DNA from: JACKJP01 sp050249695 | Lineage (GTDB): Bacteria > Pseudomonadota > Alphaproteobacteria > Rhizobiales > Tepidamorphaceae | Assembly: GCA_050249695.1 (NCBI GenBank) | Contig: JBFWQA010000001.1 | Span: 1,240,001-1,304,000 of the forward strand | Direction of reading: 5' to 3' | DNA length: 64,000 nucleotides | Shown: piece after piece, positions 41,552-50,975 of the stretch | Layout: the number at the start of each line of letters is the position of its first letter | Numbering within the stretch: the first letter of the stretch is position 1 | Made by a program: the position numbers and the translations under genes | The notes under the pieces: model-generated | What the model saw: only the letters and a program-made list of their open reading frames with translations | What the model was told of the DNA's origin: nothing | Database searches by the model: none

Positions 41552-42529
41552 ATGGAAGCAAGCATCGCGGTTCGCACCGGCAACGACGCGCCCGGCTCCC
41601 CGGCGGTCCGCACGGTGATCGTTGTGCCGGTTTACGAGGACCGCCGCGCGGCCCGGATGCTGTTTGACCGGATCGCCGCCTTGCAGAACGCGGGCATGTT
41701 TATCGTGGCCATCGACGACGGATCGCTCCGCAACCCCCTGAGCGTCGCGGATCTCGGCGAAGCCGGGCTTACCGGCGAGATCATCCGTCTTCGTCGCAAC
41801 GTCGGACACCAGCAGGCCATCGCCGTCGGCATTTGCCATGTCGCGGACGCCTTTCCCGATGCGACCTGCATCGTGATGGATGCCGACGGCGAGGATCCGC
41901 CTGATGCCATCCCGCAGATGCTGCAAGCGCTTGCCGGCAACGGTGTGGACGCCGTCGTGGCCAGACGCCGCCGGCGCGTGGCAAGCCTCAGCTTTCGCAT
42001 CTTCTACGCCGCCTACCGCGCGCTGTTCATGCTGTTGACCGGAAGGGTCGTGAACTTTGGCAACTTCATGGCCCTCGGGCCGCTCGCGGTGAAGCGTCTC
42101 GCCGCAAGGCCCGAACTGGCTATTCACACCGCCGCGACGCTGCTCATCTCGGAATTGCGGACCGTCCGCCTGCCCGTCAACAGGGCGGCGCGCTACGAGG
42201 GGGTCAGCCGCATGAACTTTCCCGCCCTTGTCCTGCACGGTTTCCGCGCGCTGATGGTGTTCGCCGAGCTGGTGCTGATCCGAGTCGGCATCGCATGCGC
42301 GGTCATCGCCGCCCTCACGATCCTCGGCATCGCCGGATCGGTGCTTCTGAAGTCGATCGGATGGGCGACGCCGGGCTGGTTCTCGGTCGCGCTCGGCATC
42401 CTCTTTCTCACCCTGTTGCAAACCGGGGCGCTGACGTTGATCAGCCTGCTCCTCACCGGCATCCTGCGCGGCGGCAGCATCGCGCCCTTCCGCTACCGGG
42501 ATCTGATCGATGACATTGAACGCACTTGA
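41552..42529 (+). CDS. GT2 family glycosyltransferase (dolichol-phosphate-mannose-synthase-like)
   Basis: A 325-residue GT-A enzyme. The N-terminal domain has VIVVPVYEDRRAARML, AIDDGSLRN and the metal motif Asp110-Ala-Asp112 in VMDADGEDPPDAI. Two C-terminal membrane segments (about 245-270 and 280-310) anchor it, as in polyprenyl-phosphate sugar transferases. It probably moves a sugar from a nucleotide to undecaprenyl phosphate. It begins a three-gene run with the two membrane proteins after it, spaced by 45 bases or overlapping. Confidence 0.87.
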   Translation: MEASIAVRTGNDAPGSPAVRTVIVVPVYEDRRAARMLFDRIAALQNAGMFIVAIDDGSLRNPLSVADLGEAGLTGEIIRLRRNVGHQQAIAVGICHVADAFPDATCIVMDADGEDPPDAIPQMLQALAGNGVDAVVARRRRRVASLSFRIFYAAYRALFMLLTGRVVNFGNFMALGPLAVKRLAARPELAIHTAATLLISELRTVRLPVNRAARYEGVSRMNFPALVLHGFRALMVFAELVLIRVGIACAVIAALTILGIAGSVLLKSIGWATPGWFSVALGILFLTLLQTGALTLISLLLTGILRGGSIAPFRYRDLIDDIERT

Positions 42530-42574
42530 GGACGCGCCCCGCGGCGCCTTGATCCCGTCGAAGGTGTGTGCGGC

Positions 42575-43177
42575 ATGAAACTGGGTGCAGCCCTGTTGCT
42601 GACATGCGGGTTTGTCGCCTGCCTTCTTCTGATCTGGTTGGCCCACGCCCGGTGGTTCCCGGTCGATGTCGTTTTCTACGCGGCGCTGGCCGATGTCGCG
42701 CTCGCCACGGCGCTGACCGCCATCGGCGCATTCGTGATCATGCGGCGGCGGATGGCATTCACGGGGCTGGAGAAAATCCTGCTGGTTCTCGTCTGGCTGC
42801 TCGGCGGCTACGGATTTGCGATCACCCTGCCGACCATGATCGACCGGTCGCTTTCATTCTATATTCTGGAAAAGCTCGACCAGCGAGGCGGCGGGATTCG
42901 GCGCGACGCCATGGCCCAGATCTTCCGGGAGGAATATCTGCCCGAATTCCGTCTGGTCGACGTCCGCCTTACCGAACAGGTCGCATCTGGCACCATCGAG
43001 ATCGAAAGCGGCTGCGTGCGCCTGACACCGCGCGGCAGGTTTCTTGCCCGGGTGGGCCGCTACCTGCGCGAAAACCTGATGCCCCGGGAGCGCCTGTTGT
43101 CTGGCATCTACACGGATGCGCTCACCCGGCCCTACGCGGCAAGCGACGGCGAGGAAAAAGACTATGGCTGCCGGTGA
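42575..43177 (+). CDS. hypothetical membrane protein
   Basis: A 200-residue inner-membrane protein. Three hydrophobic segments fill the first ~90 residues (MKLGAALLLTCGFVACLLLI, a second near 33-55, a third near 70-92). The C-terminal ~110 residues are soluble and charged, with RGRFLARVGRYLRENLMPRERLLSG. It shares no family I recognise. The gene is placed between a glycosyltransferase and a large membrane protein and overlaps the latter by 14 bases, so it is probably a partner in the same pathway. ATG at 42575 with GAAGG about ten bases upstream. Confidence 0.72.
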   Translation: MKLGAALLLTCGFVACLLLIWLAHARWFPVDVVFYAALADVALATALTAIGAFVIMRRRMAFTGLEKILLVLVWLLGGYGFAITLPTMIDRSLSFYILEKLDQRGGGIRRDAMAQIFREEYLPEFRLVDVRLTEQVASGTIEIESGCVRLTPRGRFLARVGRYLRENLMPRERLLSGIYTDALTRPYAASDGEEKDYGCR

Positions 43178-44882
43178 GCGACGCGGTTCGTCCCCCGCGA
43201 TGGACCTTGCCGCACTGGCACTGTTTTTCGGCGCCGCCGCAGCCGCGTTCTTCGTGCCGCTATTCGCCGGTCCGACGGATATGCCGGGCTTCACCGACAC
43301 CCTGTTCAACATGTACGTCCTTGAACATGTGACCCGCTGGCTCGCGGGCGGCGTGCCCTCCCTCGCCTCGCCCGGCTTCTACTGGCCTTACCCGTTCACC
43401 TTCGCCTTCTCAGACACGCATCTTCTGAGCCTCCCCTTCTACGCGCTGCCGCGCTGGATCGGGCTTTCGCCGGAGAGCGCCTTCAAGGTCTGGTTTGTCG
43501 CCGGATATTCGCTCACCTTCATTGCCGCTCACATCGCGATGCGCCTTATGGGCCTTCGCCCCTGGCCCGCGTCGCTGGGCGCGTTCGCGTTCGTCTTCTC
43601 GCTGCCCGCGCTCGCCCAGATCCTGCACGCGCAACTCGGCTGGGCGGCGGGCGTCCCCTTCGCCTTCCTGTTCATGCTGCGCTACGCGGGACCCCAGGGC
43701 CGGCCCTCCGACCTGCTGGCGTTCACCGCCGCGATCGCCCTGCAAATCGTCCTCAATATCTATCTTGGTTTCTACGCGCTTCTCCTCTGCGCCATCCTCT
43801 TCTGCTGCGCGCTCGCTTTCGACCACGGCTGGAAGCCTCGGATGTGGGGCTCGCGTCTCGCAGGCGTCTATCGCGACTTCCGTCGTCCGCGTGGCACAGG
43901 CCCTGGGCTTGCGGCCTTTGCCCTCTTGAGCGTCCTCTGCGCCGTGGCGCTGCTGGGATTTCATGGATACGTCGCCGTCCTGTACGGCTTCGGCCGCGAC
44001 TGGAGCGATATCGCGCCGATGGTGCCGCGATGGCAATCCTATCTGATGATGGACGCGTTGCCCTATTGGGAACCGATTTCGCGAAGGCTGCCGGATGTTC
44101 CCGCGCGCCACGAACACCAGCTGTTCATCGGCCTGCCGCTGGGGGCGCTGTTCCTGCTTTCCTTCACCGGCCTCGCGCGCGCGCCGCGCGAAAAGATCCT
44201 GCTGGCCCTGACGGCGCCGGTCGCTCTCTTGCTGTTTCTTTCCGTCGCCGGGTTCAGCCTCTATTTCCTGGTCGCCCAGCTACCCGGCTTCAACGCCATT
44301 CGGGCAGCAACGCGCTACGAACTCGTCGCGCTTTTCCCGATCTGCGTGGTCGCGATGCTCACGCTCCAGGGTTTGTCGGACCGCTCCCGCCTCGGCCCTG
44401 TCCTGATGCTCGCCGCCGCGATCTGGGTCATCTCCGACGTGGCCCTTTTCAAGCGCGACGAATACGATTCCTCTGCCGAGCGCGCCCGGATCAGGCAAAT
44501 CTCCGCCGACATCGTCGCGAACGGCATCGGCCCGCGCAGCGTCCTCGCCTACGGCAAGGGCGAACCGCTCGATCAGCGGACCCACCGCCAGATGCTCGCA
44601 ATGTGGGCCGCGATGGAGGCGGGGGTTCCGACGCTCAACGGCTATTCGGGCAACTATCCGCCCGGCGGCGGCAACGACAATTGCAGCTGGTTCATCCATC
44701 AGCTCGCCCGCTACGACATCTGGGCGCGGGAGAATGGAAGACCGCGCCTTGCCGAGCTCGGCTACGACATTGTTCCGCTGCGCCTGCCGCCCTGCGACCT
44801 GACGCCGGAATCGGTGCTTGCGCGCGACGCCGCCGACCTTCCGGCATCCCTGCTCGACCGCGACGGCATCGTATCTCCTTGA
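43164..44882 (+). CDS. polytopic membrane protein, glycosyltransferase-like
   Basis: A 572-residue protein with about eleven membrane segments in the first 415 residues and a soluble C-terminal domain of ~140 residues. The first periplasmic loop contains the acidic F-T-D-T-LFNMYVLEH stretch followed by FYWPYPFTFAFSDTHLLS. That arrangement is typical of GT-C and DUF6311-like lipid-linked sugar transferases, where Asp residues in loop 1 are catalytic. A signature-level match is not certain. ATG at 43164 with GAGGAAAAAG; overlaps the previous gene. It may add sugars on the periplasmic side using the product of the GT2 enzyme. Confidence 0.75.
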   Translation: MAAGERRGSSPAMDLAALALFFGAAAAAFFVPLFAGPTDMPGFTDTLFNMYVLEHVTRWLAGGVPSLASPGFYWPYPFTFAFSDTHLLSLPFYALPRWIGLSPESAFKVWFVAGYSLTFIAAHIAMRLMGLRPWPASLGAFAFVFSLPALAQILHAQLGWAAGVPFAFLFMLRYAGPQGRPSDLLAFTAAIALQIVLNIYLGFYALLLCAILFCCALAFDHGWKPRMWGSRLAGVYRDFRRPRGTGPGLAAFALLSVLCAVALLGFHGYVAVLYGFGRDWSDIAPMVPRWQSYLMMDALPYWEPISRRLPDVPARHEHQLFIGLPLGALFLLSFTGLARAPREKILLALTAPVALLLFLSVAGFSLYFLVAQLPGFNAIRAATRYELVALFPICVVAMLTLQGLSDRSRLGPVLMLAAAIWVISDVALFKRDEYDSSAERARIRQISADIVANGIGPRSVLAYGKGEPLDQRTHRQMLAMWAAMEAGVPTLNGYSGNYPPGGGNDNCSWFIHQLARYDIWARENGRPRLAELGYDIVPLRLPPCDLTPESVLARDAADLPASLLDRDGIVSP

Positions 44883-44962
44883 AGCACAGCCGGACGGCGG
44901 CCGGAAACCGCTGCCAACGGAAAAACCGACGACGGGTCGACGCTCTGGCCGTCTCCCCGCCA

Positions 44963-45964
44963 TCATCGTTTCGTGCGCTGGCCGCCCCGCTTGACGCCCT
45001 TGCCGGGGGTGACCGTCTCGACCAGAAAGCGCGGCCGGCGTTTGGTCTCCACGTAGATGCGGCCGATATATTCGCCGATAACACCCAGAGAAATGAGCTG
45101 CACGCCGCTGAGAAAGAACAGCGGCAGCGAGAGCGAGGCCCATCCCGGCACGGCGCCTTGGGTGAAGACGACCACCCACAGCACCCAAAGCCCCCCGAAG
45201 ACCGTGCCGATGGACACGACGATGCCGGTCATCGAAATGATCCGCAGCGGCCAGATGGAAAACGACGTGATCGCGGTAAGCGCGACGGAGATCATCCGCC
45301 GCAGGCTGTATTTCGTATCGCCGGCCGCGCGCGACAAATGATCGTATTCGACGCGAGCCGTTCGCAGGCCGAGCGATCCCACGATTCCGCGCAGATATAC
45401 GTTGCTCTCTCCATATTCGGCGAGCGCCTGAACGGCCCGCCGTGTCATCAGGCGGAAATCGCCGTGCTGAGGCAGCATGCCAACGCCGAGCATCGAGGAA
45501 AGCCGGTAAAATCCCCCCGCTGACAGCCGCTTGAAGAAACCGTCTCCGCTGCGCGAGGCACGTATGCCGAAAACGATGTCGGCCCCCTCGCGCCACGCGT
45601 CGAGCATGCGCGGTATCACGCTGATGTCATCCTGCAGGTCGGCGTCGAGCGAGATCAGAACGTCGCCTTCGGCGGTCGTCAGACCGGCCAGCAATGCGAT
45701 GTTCTGACCACGGTTCGCCGCCAGCCTTATGCCGCGAATGCGCGGGTCACGGGCCGCCAGCTCTTCGATCACCCGCCACGTGCGGTCACCGCTTCCGTCG
45801 TCGACAAACCAGACCGTGCTCCCCCGCGCGACCTGCCCCTTCCGGGCAAGACCATTCAGCAGGTTGCTGAGCGCCTTCGCGGTCATCGGCAGGACGGCTT
45901 CCTCATTGTAACAGGGCACGACGAGGCCGAGAACGGGGGCGGGCGGGCGAGCTTTTTCAGCCAT
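44963..45964 (-). CDS. gtrB: bactoprenol glycosyltransferase (GtrB-like GT2)
   Basis: A 333-residue GT2 enzyme. VPCYNEEAVLP, VDDGSGDRTW and the metal/nucleotide motif DADLQDD (107-113) are in place. Two C-terminal membrane segments (about 235-260 and 268-292) follow, with EYIGRIYVETKRRPRFL after them. This is the GtrB/PglX type that loads a sugar onto undecaprenyl phosphate on the cytoplasmic side. It overlaps the gtrA-like gene by eight bases, the classical flippase partner, so both are one unit. Confidence 0.9.
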   Translation of the reverse strand: MAEKARPPAPVLGLVVPCYNEEAVLPMTAKALSNLLNGLARKGQVARGSTVWFVDDGSGDRTWRVIEELAARDPRIRGIRLAANRGQNIALLAGLTTAEGDVLISLDADLQDDISVIPRMLDAWREGADIVFGIRASRSGDGFFKRLSAGGFYRLSSMLGVGMLPQHGDFRLMTRRAVQALAEYGESNVYLRGIVGSLGLRTARVEYDHLSRAAGDTKYSLRRMISVALTAITSFSIWPLRIISMTGIVVSIGTVFGGLWVLWVVVFTQGAVPGWASLSLPLFFLSGVQLISLGVIGEYIGRIYVETKRRPRFLVETVTPGKGVKRGGQRTKR

Positions 45965-46349
45965 GGATGGGCTTTCCCGGGAATGCGAAGTGACGCATGC
46001 CGACGAAACCTATCGCGGCGTAGACTGCGACGCCGGCGATCTGACCGGCATGCGCGCCAAACACCGTGAGGTCTCGTACCGCAAGCAGCGTGCCCAGATT
46101 GCAGAGCCAGGCGATGGCGACGACAACGGTAAATCGCAAGAACGCGAAGCGGCTTCTCCCGCGCGCGCCGAACGTCCATCGGCTGTTGAGCAGAAAGCTG
46201 ACGGCGATGCCGATGGCAAATCCGATGACATTCGACCAGACGTCGCCGAACCCCGACGCCATCAGCAGAAAGATGATCGAGAGGCCGAGCGCGGTATTGA
46301 ACAGGCCAGCCGTGACAAATCGCACAAGATCGGCCCTCAACCCTTGCAT
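45957..46349 (-). CDS. gtrA: GtrA family flippase-like protein
   Basis: A 130-residue membrane protein with four hydrophobic helices. DLVRFVTAGLFNTALGLSIIFLL is the first and SFLLNSRWTFGARGR is the loop after helix two, both typical of GtrA. The family moves undecaprenyl-phosphate sugars across the inner membrane. ATG at 46347-46349 follows a GGGGGC site; the frame extends upstream but lacks GtrA features. First gene of the gtrA-gtrB unit, which is convergent with the 43164 run and divergent from 46618. Confidence 0.88.
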   Translation of the reverse strand: MQGLRADLVRFVTAGLFNTALGLSIIFLLMASGFGDVWSNVIGFAIGIAVSFLLNSRWTFGARGRSRFAFLRFTVVVAIAWLCNLGTLLAVRDLTVFGAHAGQIAGVAVYAAIGFVGMRHFAFPGKPIHG

Positions 46350-46617
46350 ATCGCCCCCGGAACGCGCGCCGACGATGCCCGCTTCTGCGATGTAACTGCC
46401 AGAACCCGCGGTAAAAATAAACACCGGCGGACAATACCCCCGTCGGCGATAAGCCGTTCGGATCGATGGATCGCCACCGCGCCTCTTGTGATCTTGGACG
46501 CAATGGCATGGCCTTTTGCGAGACTGAAGCCGTTCCATGCCGCGCCCGAAACCATTATGAGTACGCCCGCTGGACAGATGCGCATGTTGCGCCACGGGCC
46601 CTGAAAGGTTGCAGACG

Positions 46618-48174
46618 ATGCGGAAGTTCACGGCCGCCGCGATATTGCTGGTGCAGGCGGGGCTTCTCGCGGCGATCATCATGCCGGCGATTGTCGTCTT
46701 CGCAGATGAACTCGGGCTGCAGCAGCAGCTGTACAACAGCGACACCGTCAATGTCTTTCTGCTCGCCGGCGACGTCCTGAACGATCCGGCATCCTACTTC
46801 CGCTGGGTTGTTCCGCCGTCCTTCTACCTCGTCCCCGATCTGGTGCTCGCCTGCGCCATTCTCCTTGCGGGCGTGGCGACTCCCTGGCAGATGCCGATCT
46901 TCTATGCCGTCTCCGCGACACTGCAATCCCTCGCTGTGGGATTGATCCTGTCCCGCGTGCGCGCCGTGCCGGCGGCATTCGGCATGTGGGCTTGGGCGGC
47001 GTTGCTCGTGCTTGTCGGAATTTTCGGCCTCGCCGCGGACGACACGCTTCCGTCCACCCTGGCATTTCTTCGCGCCCCGCTCGCATTCTATCATTCAGGC
47101 GCGCTGACGCTTTCGCTCTGGGGCCTGTGGATCCTCCTCGCCTGCGCCGGAACGGGCAAACTCCGTGCGAGACTTCTTTGGACGCTTGTCGCACTGGTGG
47201 TCGCGGGAACCTTCTCCGATCTCGTGTTTCTGGTCTGGTTCGTCGCGCCGGCGGTCCTTGCCCTGCTTGCGACAGGCCGCAGGACGGGGAATGCGGCCTA
47301 CAGGCGGCTTGCCCTGCTCATCGCGGCCGCGGGCGCCGCCACCTTCATCGTCGAACATCTGCTCAACTATGCGCGGGAGGCCTACCTGCGCGCCAGCGAC
47401 GTGTGGCACCCTCTCGGTCTGCTCGCTGGCTACCTCGAAACATTTCTCCGCGCGCCGGACATTGTCGCGATCGCTGCGACCTTCCTCCTTCTTGCCTCCG
47501 GATGGCACGCCTTCGTGCTTTTCGTATCGGGCCGCCGGGAGGATGCGGGAAACCCGCCAAACCTCGCCGCCCTGTTCCTTGGCATCGGCGCATCCGGTGC
47601 GGTCGCCGGATTCATCTACGTCGGCCGTTCCGTGGATTTGATCGAATACCGATTTCTGCTTCCCGCTTTCGCCTATCCGTTCATCTGGCTTCTGCTTCGG
47701 CCGGGCATCGCGCGCCTTGCAAGGCCCGTACCGGCGATCGCCCTTGCCGCGGTCCCGGCATTGGCAGCGGGTGGCATCGCCGCGTTTCGCTTCGATCAGG
47801 CGCCGCCGACAATGTCGCGCGATCACGCCGATCTCATCCGCTGCCTTGACCGGGAAGGACAGGTCGCCGGGCTTTCCGACTATTGGGACGCCATGTCCGT
47901 CATGCACGCCTCGGGCGGACGGATCCACGCCGTGGCGATTGCCGCCGACGGCTACGGCTATCTCTGGAACATCAACCGGGACTGGTATTTCTGGCGGCGC
48001 GACACCGGAGCCGAGGCCCGGTTCACCTATGTGATCATGCACAAGCTCGATCCGACCGCCATCGCCGGCCGATTCGGACCGCCCGGCCGCGAAATCTCAT
48101 GCGCCGGCCGAACGATATGGTTCTACGATCACCCGATATTTCCACGCGGCGAAGATCCAGCCGCGCCGCGCTGA
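46618..48174 (+). CDS. large polytopic membrane protein
   Basis: A 518-residue protein with about ten to eleven membrane segments and a ~110-residue C-terminal soluble tail. The first extracytoplasmic loop contains QQQLYNSDTVNVFLLAGDV followed by YFRWVVPPSFYLVPDL. The acidic Asp in NSDTVN and the length suggest a GT-C-like transferase, although no family signature is certain. It is divergent from gtrA. GAAAGG lies ten bases before the ATG. Together with 43164 it could form the periplasmic sugar-transfer part of this glycosylation block. Confidence 0.72.
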   Translation: MRKFTAAAILLVQAGLLAAIIMPAIVVFADELGLQQQLYNSDTVNVFLLAGDVLNDPASYFRWVVPPSFYLVPDLVLACAILLAGVATPWQMPIFYAVSATLQSLAVGLILSRVRAVPAAFGMWAWAALLVLVGIFGLAADDTLPSTLAFLRAPLAFYHSGALTLSLWGLWILLACAGTGKLRARLLWTLVALVVAGTFSDLVFLVWFVAPAVLALLATGRRTGNAAYRRLALLIAAAGAATFIVEHLLNYAREAYLRASDVWHPLGLLAGYLETFLRAPDIVAIAATFLLLASGWHAFVLFVSGRREDAGNPPNLAALFLGIGASGAVAGFIYVGRSVDLIEYRFLLPAFAYPFIWLLLRPGIARLARPVPAIALAAVPALAAGGIAAFRFDQAPPTMSRDHADLIRCLDREGQVAGLSDYWDAMSVMHASGGRIHAVAIAADGYGYLWNINRDWYFWRRDTGAEARFTYVIMHKLDPTAIAGRFGPPGREISCAGRTIWFYDHPIFPRGEDPAAPR

Positions 48175-48182
48175 ACACAATC

Positions 48183-48210
48183 TTGACTCATTTGCTGCAC
48201 CGCGCATAAG
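48183..48210 (+). promoter_or_regulatory. promoter of the riboswitch-btuB unit
   Basis: TTGACT (48183-48188) and CATAAG (48205-48210) with a 16-base spacer end just before the cobalamin riboswitch. Confidence 0.55.
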
Positions 48211-48217
48211 AATTGCG

Positions 48218-48414
48218 CACGCGCTGGTGTCCGGGTTCGCCCGGAGAAAAGGGAACGCGGTGCGGCCTTCGTCAGAGGGCCAATGCCGTGGCTGCCCCCG
48301 CAACTGTAAGCGGCGAGCGTTACCTTCGTTGATGCCACTGGGCCCAGTCGGTCCGGGAAGGCGGAAGGAAACGCGACGACCCGCAAGCCAGGAAACCTGC
48401 CTGCGTCGTGTCAC
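48218..48414 (+). promoter_or_regulatory. cobalamin riboswitch
   Basis: The conserved B12 box AGCCAGGAAACCTGCC lies at 48385-48401. Earlier conserved pieces are present in order: GGTGTCCGG, AAAAGGGAACGCGGTG (48246-48262) and GCTGCCCCCGCAACTGTAAGC (48290-48311), followed by GCCACTG...GGGAAGGC. The element binds adenosylcobalamin or related cobamides and turns off the downstream receptor gene when B12 is plentiful. End points are approximate. Confidence 0.95.
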
Positions 48415-48542
48415 CCTTTCCTCGCGCGGGGCGTGCAGGGAGCGGATAGCCGTAGCGGTGACGAGCGAAACCGGACCGGAGGGGTCGGGTGCCGTGTCGT
48501 TGCAGGTTTCGGACCCACCGGACTGAAAAGCGCGCGGAAACT

Positions 48543-48565
48543 CCCCTCGGTCAGAACTTAAGGGG
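48543..48565 (+). promoter_or_regulatory. possible RBS-sequestering hairpin of btuB
   Basis: CCCCT (48543-48547) can pair with AGGGG (48561-48565), the btuB ribosome site, around a 13-base loop. No terminator with T-run is visible between the riboswitch and the gene, so translational control through this hairpin is the likelier mechanism. Confidence 0.45.
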
Positions 48566-48572
48566 CGTCACC

Positions 48573-50564
48573 GTGCCAATACGAAACCGATTCTACTTTA
48601 GCGGGTTATCCGCACTTTCTCTTGCAATGTCTCAACTTCTGATCGAGCCCGCCCGGGCCGATCTCCTCCCCCCGCTCATCATCTCCTCCGATCAGGTGCC
48701 GGTGCCCTCCGGGGCCGCCGGCAGCGCCGTGACGGTCATCGGCGAGGAAGAGATTGAGGACAGCAAAGCCGTCACACTGGTCGATGTCCTGCGCGGCCAG
48801 CCCGGATTGGCGCTCAGCCAGAGCGGCACGCGCGGCTCGCTCACCGAAATCCGCATGCGCGGCTCGGAAGCCAACCATGTTCTCGTGATTGTCGACGGGA
48901 TAGAAGCCAACCGGCCGGGCGAAGGCGGCTTCGATTTCTCCAGCCTGCTGGCCGCAGATATCGAACGCGTGGAAATCCTGCGCGGTCCGCAATCGGGCAT
49001 CTATGGCGCGAACGCGATGGGCGGCGTCATTATGATCGTGACGAAATCCGGCCGTGGCCTGGAAGGCTATGAGGGCCATGTCCGCGCCGAGGTCGGCACA
49101 CGGCAGTCGGGTGCGGGCGGCTTTTCGTTTCGGGCCGGCCGGGGTCCGGCATGGGGCTCGCTCTCCGTCTCCGGGCTGACCACCGAAGGCGACAACATCT
49201 CGCGCGCGGGAAATGAAAATGACGGCGCCCGAGATGTTTCGGTGAATGCGAAGGGCGGCGTGGAGATTTCGCCCGCCTTCGAGATCGATGGCATCCTGCG
49301 CTATATCGACCGCCGCGTCGAATCGGATCCGCAGGATTTCAACTGCTTCGCTTACGATATCTTCTTCAACTGCACCGCCCCGAGCCCGACTTACGGCCTC
49401 GGCGTGGACGGTTTCGATTTCGGTGAAACGGAAGACCTGTCGGGACGCGCCACTGCCCGCTACAAGGCGCTCGACGGCCGCTGGATTCACGAATTCACCG
49501 GCTCGTTCAACCATATCGACACGCTGTTCCAACCGCAGGGCGGCGCATACAGCAGCGCCGAGGAACGCCGGCAGGTCGCAAGCTATAAGACGGCGTACAA
49601 TTTTGTGACCGGCAACGGCGCGGTCGATCACACGCTGACCGGGCTGATCGAATGGCAGCACGAAACGTTCCGCCAGACGCAGGCGACGGCAACGCCGGGA
49701 CAGCGGGCGCTGAAGGTTCGCGACACCGCATCGGCTGCGGCGGAATATCTCGTCCGGTTCGGCAATATCAGCCTCACCGGCGCACTCCGGTTCGACGAGA
49801 ACGACCGCTTCGAGGATGCCACGACCTGGCGTGTCACCGGCGCCTATGAGATGCCCGACCTCGATGCGCGGTTGCATGCCAGCGTCGGCACGGCGGTGAC
49901 CAATCCGACCTTCTATGAACTGTTTGGCTTCTTCCCCGGTTCTTTCGTGGGCAATGCCGCCCTGCGCCCCGAATCGTCGACGGGTTTCGACATCGGCATC
50001 GAAAAGAGCTTCCTCAACGGCGACTTCGTCGTCGACGTCACCTATTTCCAGCAGGATCTGGAAGACGAGATCGTCACGGTTTTCGGCGTGGTTTCGACCG
50101 CGGCCAATCTCAGCGGCGATTCACAGCGCAGCGGCGTGGAGGTGTCGACAAAGTGGACACCGCTCGCCTGGCTCGATCTCACCGCGGCATATACCTATCT
50201 GGATTCCACGCAGCCCGGTCCCGCCCGCGAGGTCCGCAGACCCCGCCATTCCGGCCGCGTCGATGCCACCGCCCGCTTCGCCCAGGACCGGGGACGCGTC
50301 ACCCTCGGCGCCCAGTGGAGCGCGGATATGATCGATACGCAGTTCCTCGCGAACTTCCCCTTCAGCAGGGTCGCCGCGCTGGACGATTTCGTCTCCGTCA
50401 ACGCGGCGGTGAGCTATCTGGTGCGCCCGGACCTTGAACTCTACGCCCGGGTGGAGAACCTGTTCGATACCCGATACGAGGAAGTCTTTTCCTATCAGGC
50501 GCCCGGCGTTACCGCCTATGCGGGCCTCGTCTGGCGCTTCGGCAATACCGACCGGCCGCAATAG
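48573..50564 (+). CDS. btuB: TonB-dependent vitamin B12 receptor
   Basis: A 663-residue outer-membrane receptor. The signal peptide (about 1-29) ends at EPARA. The plug domain (about 45-165) contains AVTVIGEEEIEDSKAVTLVDVLRGQPGLAL and VEILRGPQSGIYGANAMGGVI, and the 22-strand barrel ends with an aromatic-terminated last strand (AYAGLVWRF). The cobalamin riboswitch upstream assigns B12 or a corrinoid as cargo. The GTG at 48573 with AAGGGG is preferred to a frame extension to 48489. No btuCDF or cob genes are in the window. Confidence 0.92.
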   Translation: MPIRNRFYFSGLSALSLAMSQLLIEPARADLLPPLIISSDQVPVPSGAAGSAVTVIGEEEIEDSKAVTLVDVLRGQPGLALSQSGTRGSLTEIRMRGSEANHVLVIVDGIEANRPGEGGFDFSSLLAADIERVEILRGPQSGIYGANAMGGVIMIVTKSGRGLEGYEGHVRAEVGTRQSGAGGFSFRAGRGPAWGSLSVSGLTTEGDNISRAGNENDGARDVSVNAKGGVEISPAFEIDGILRYIDRRVESDPQDFNCFAYDIFFNCTAPSPTYGLGVDGFDFGETEDLSGRATARYKALDGRWIHEFTGSFNHIDTLFQPQGGAYSSAEERRQVASYKTAYNFVTGNGAVDHTLTGLIEWQHETFRQTQATATPGQRALKVRDTASAAAEYLVRFGNISLTGALRFDENDRFEDATTWRVTGAYEMPDLDARLHASVGTAVTNPTFYELFGFFPGSFVGNAALRPESSTGFDIGIEKSFLNGDFVVDVTYFQQDLEDEIVTVFGVVSTAANLSGDSQRSGVEVSTKWTPLAWLDLTAAYTYLDSTQPGPAREVRRPRHSGRVDATARFAQDRGRVTLGAQWSADMIDTQFLANFPFSRVAALDDFVSVNAAVSYLVRPDLELYARVENLFDTRYEEVFSYQAPGVTAYAGLVWRFGNTDRPQ

Positions 50565-50615
50565 CCGGAAAGGCGCGCCAGCCCGTCAGGCGCAATTGCC
50601 CCGAAGGCCGGCCCC

Positions 50616-50963
50616 TCACTCACCGGCCTTCGTTTCCGTTTCCTCTTTGATCCAGGCGGCGAAGGCGTCATTCGCCTTCGCCGGCAGTTCGATGATCGCA
50701 GGCACCTCGTAAGGGTGAAGCTGCGCGAGCGCGGCACGAAGCTCCCCGACGCGCCCGCTCTGCGTCTTGAGGATGAGGACGCATTCGCCCTCCTCCTCCA
50801 CCTTGCCCTTCCACTGATAGATGGCGCGCATGCCGGGAATCATGTTGGCGCAGGCCGCAATTCGCCGGCGCACGAGCGCCTCGGCTATCGATCGGCCGAC
50901 ATCCTCGCTCGGCACGGTCGTGTAGACCAGGCTGATCGCCGAAACGTCCTTGCTCACCGCCAC
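50616..50963 (-). CDS. cutA: divalent-cation tolerance protein CutA
   Basis: A 115-residue CutA1 protein, a small trimeric ferredoxin-fold protein. LVYTTVPSEDVGRSIAEALVRRRIAACANMIPGMRAIYQWKGKVEEEGE and LHPYEVPAIIELP are its usual conserved parts. The role is uncertain; metal binding and signalling have been proposed. The start is a GTG at 50963 after a GAGGCGGGG stretch. Twelve bases after the dodecin stop, so the two form an operon. Confidence 0.93.
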   Translation of the reverse strand: MAVSKDVSAISLVYTTVPSEDVGRSIAEALVRRRIAACANMIPGMRAIYQWKGKVEEEGECVLILKTQSGRVGELRAALAQLHPYEVPAIIELPAKANDAFAAWIKEETETKAGE

Positions 50964-50975
50964 GACGCCCCGCCT

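Noticed and set aside
43844..45523. 559-codon plus-strand frame overlapping the glycosylation genes
   Set aside because: Overlaps both the 43164 protein and gtrB; arginine-rich with no membrane pattern.
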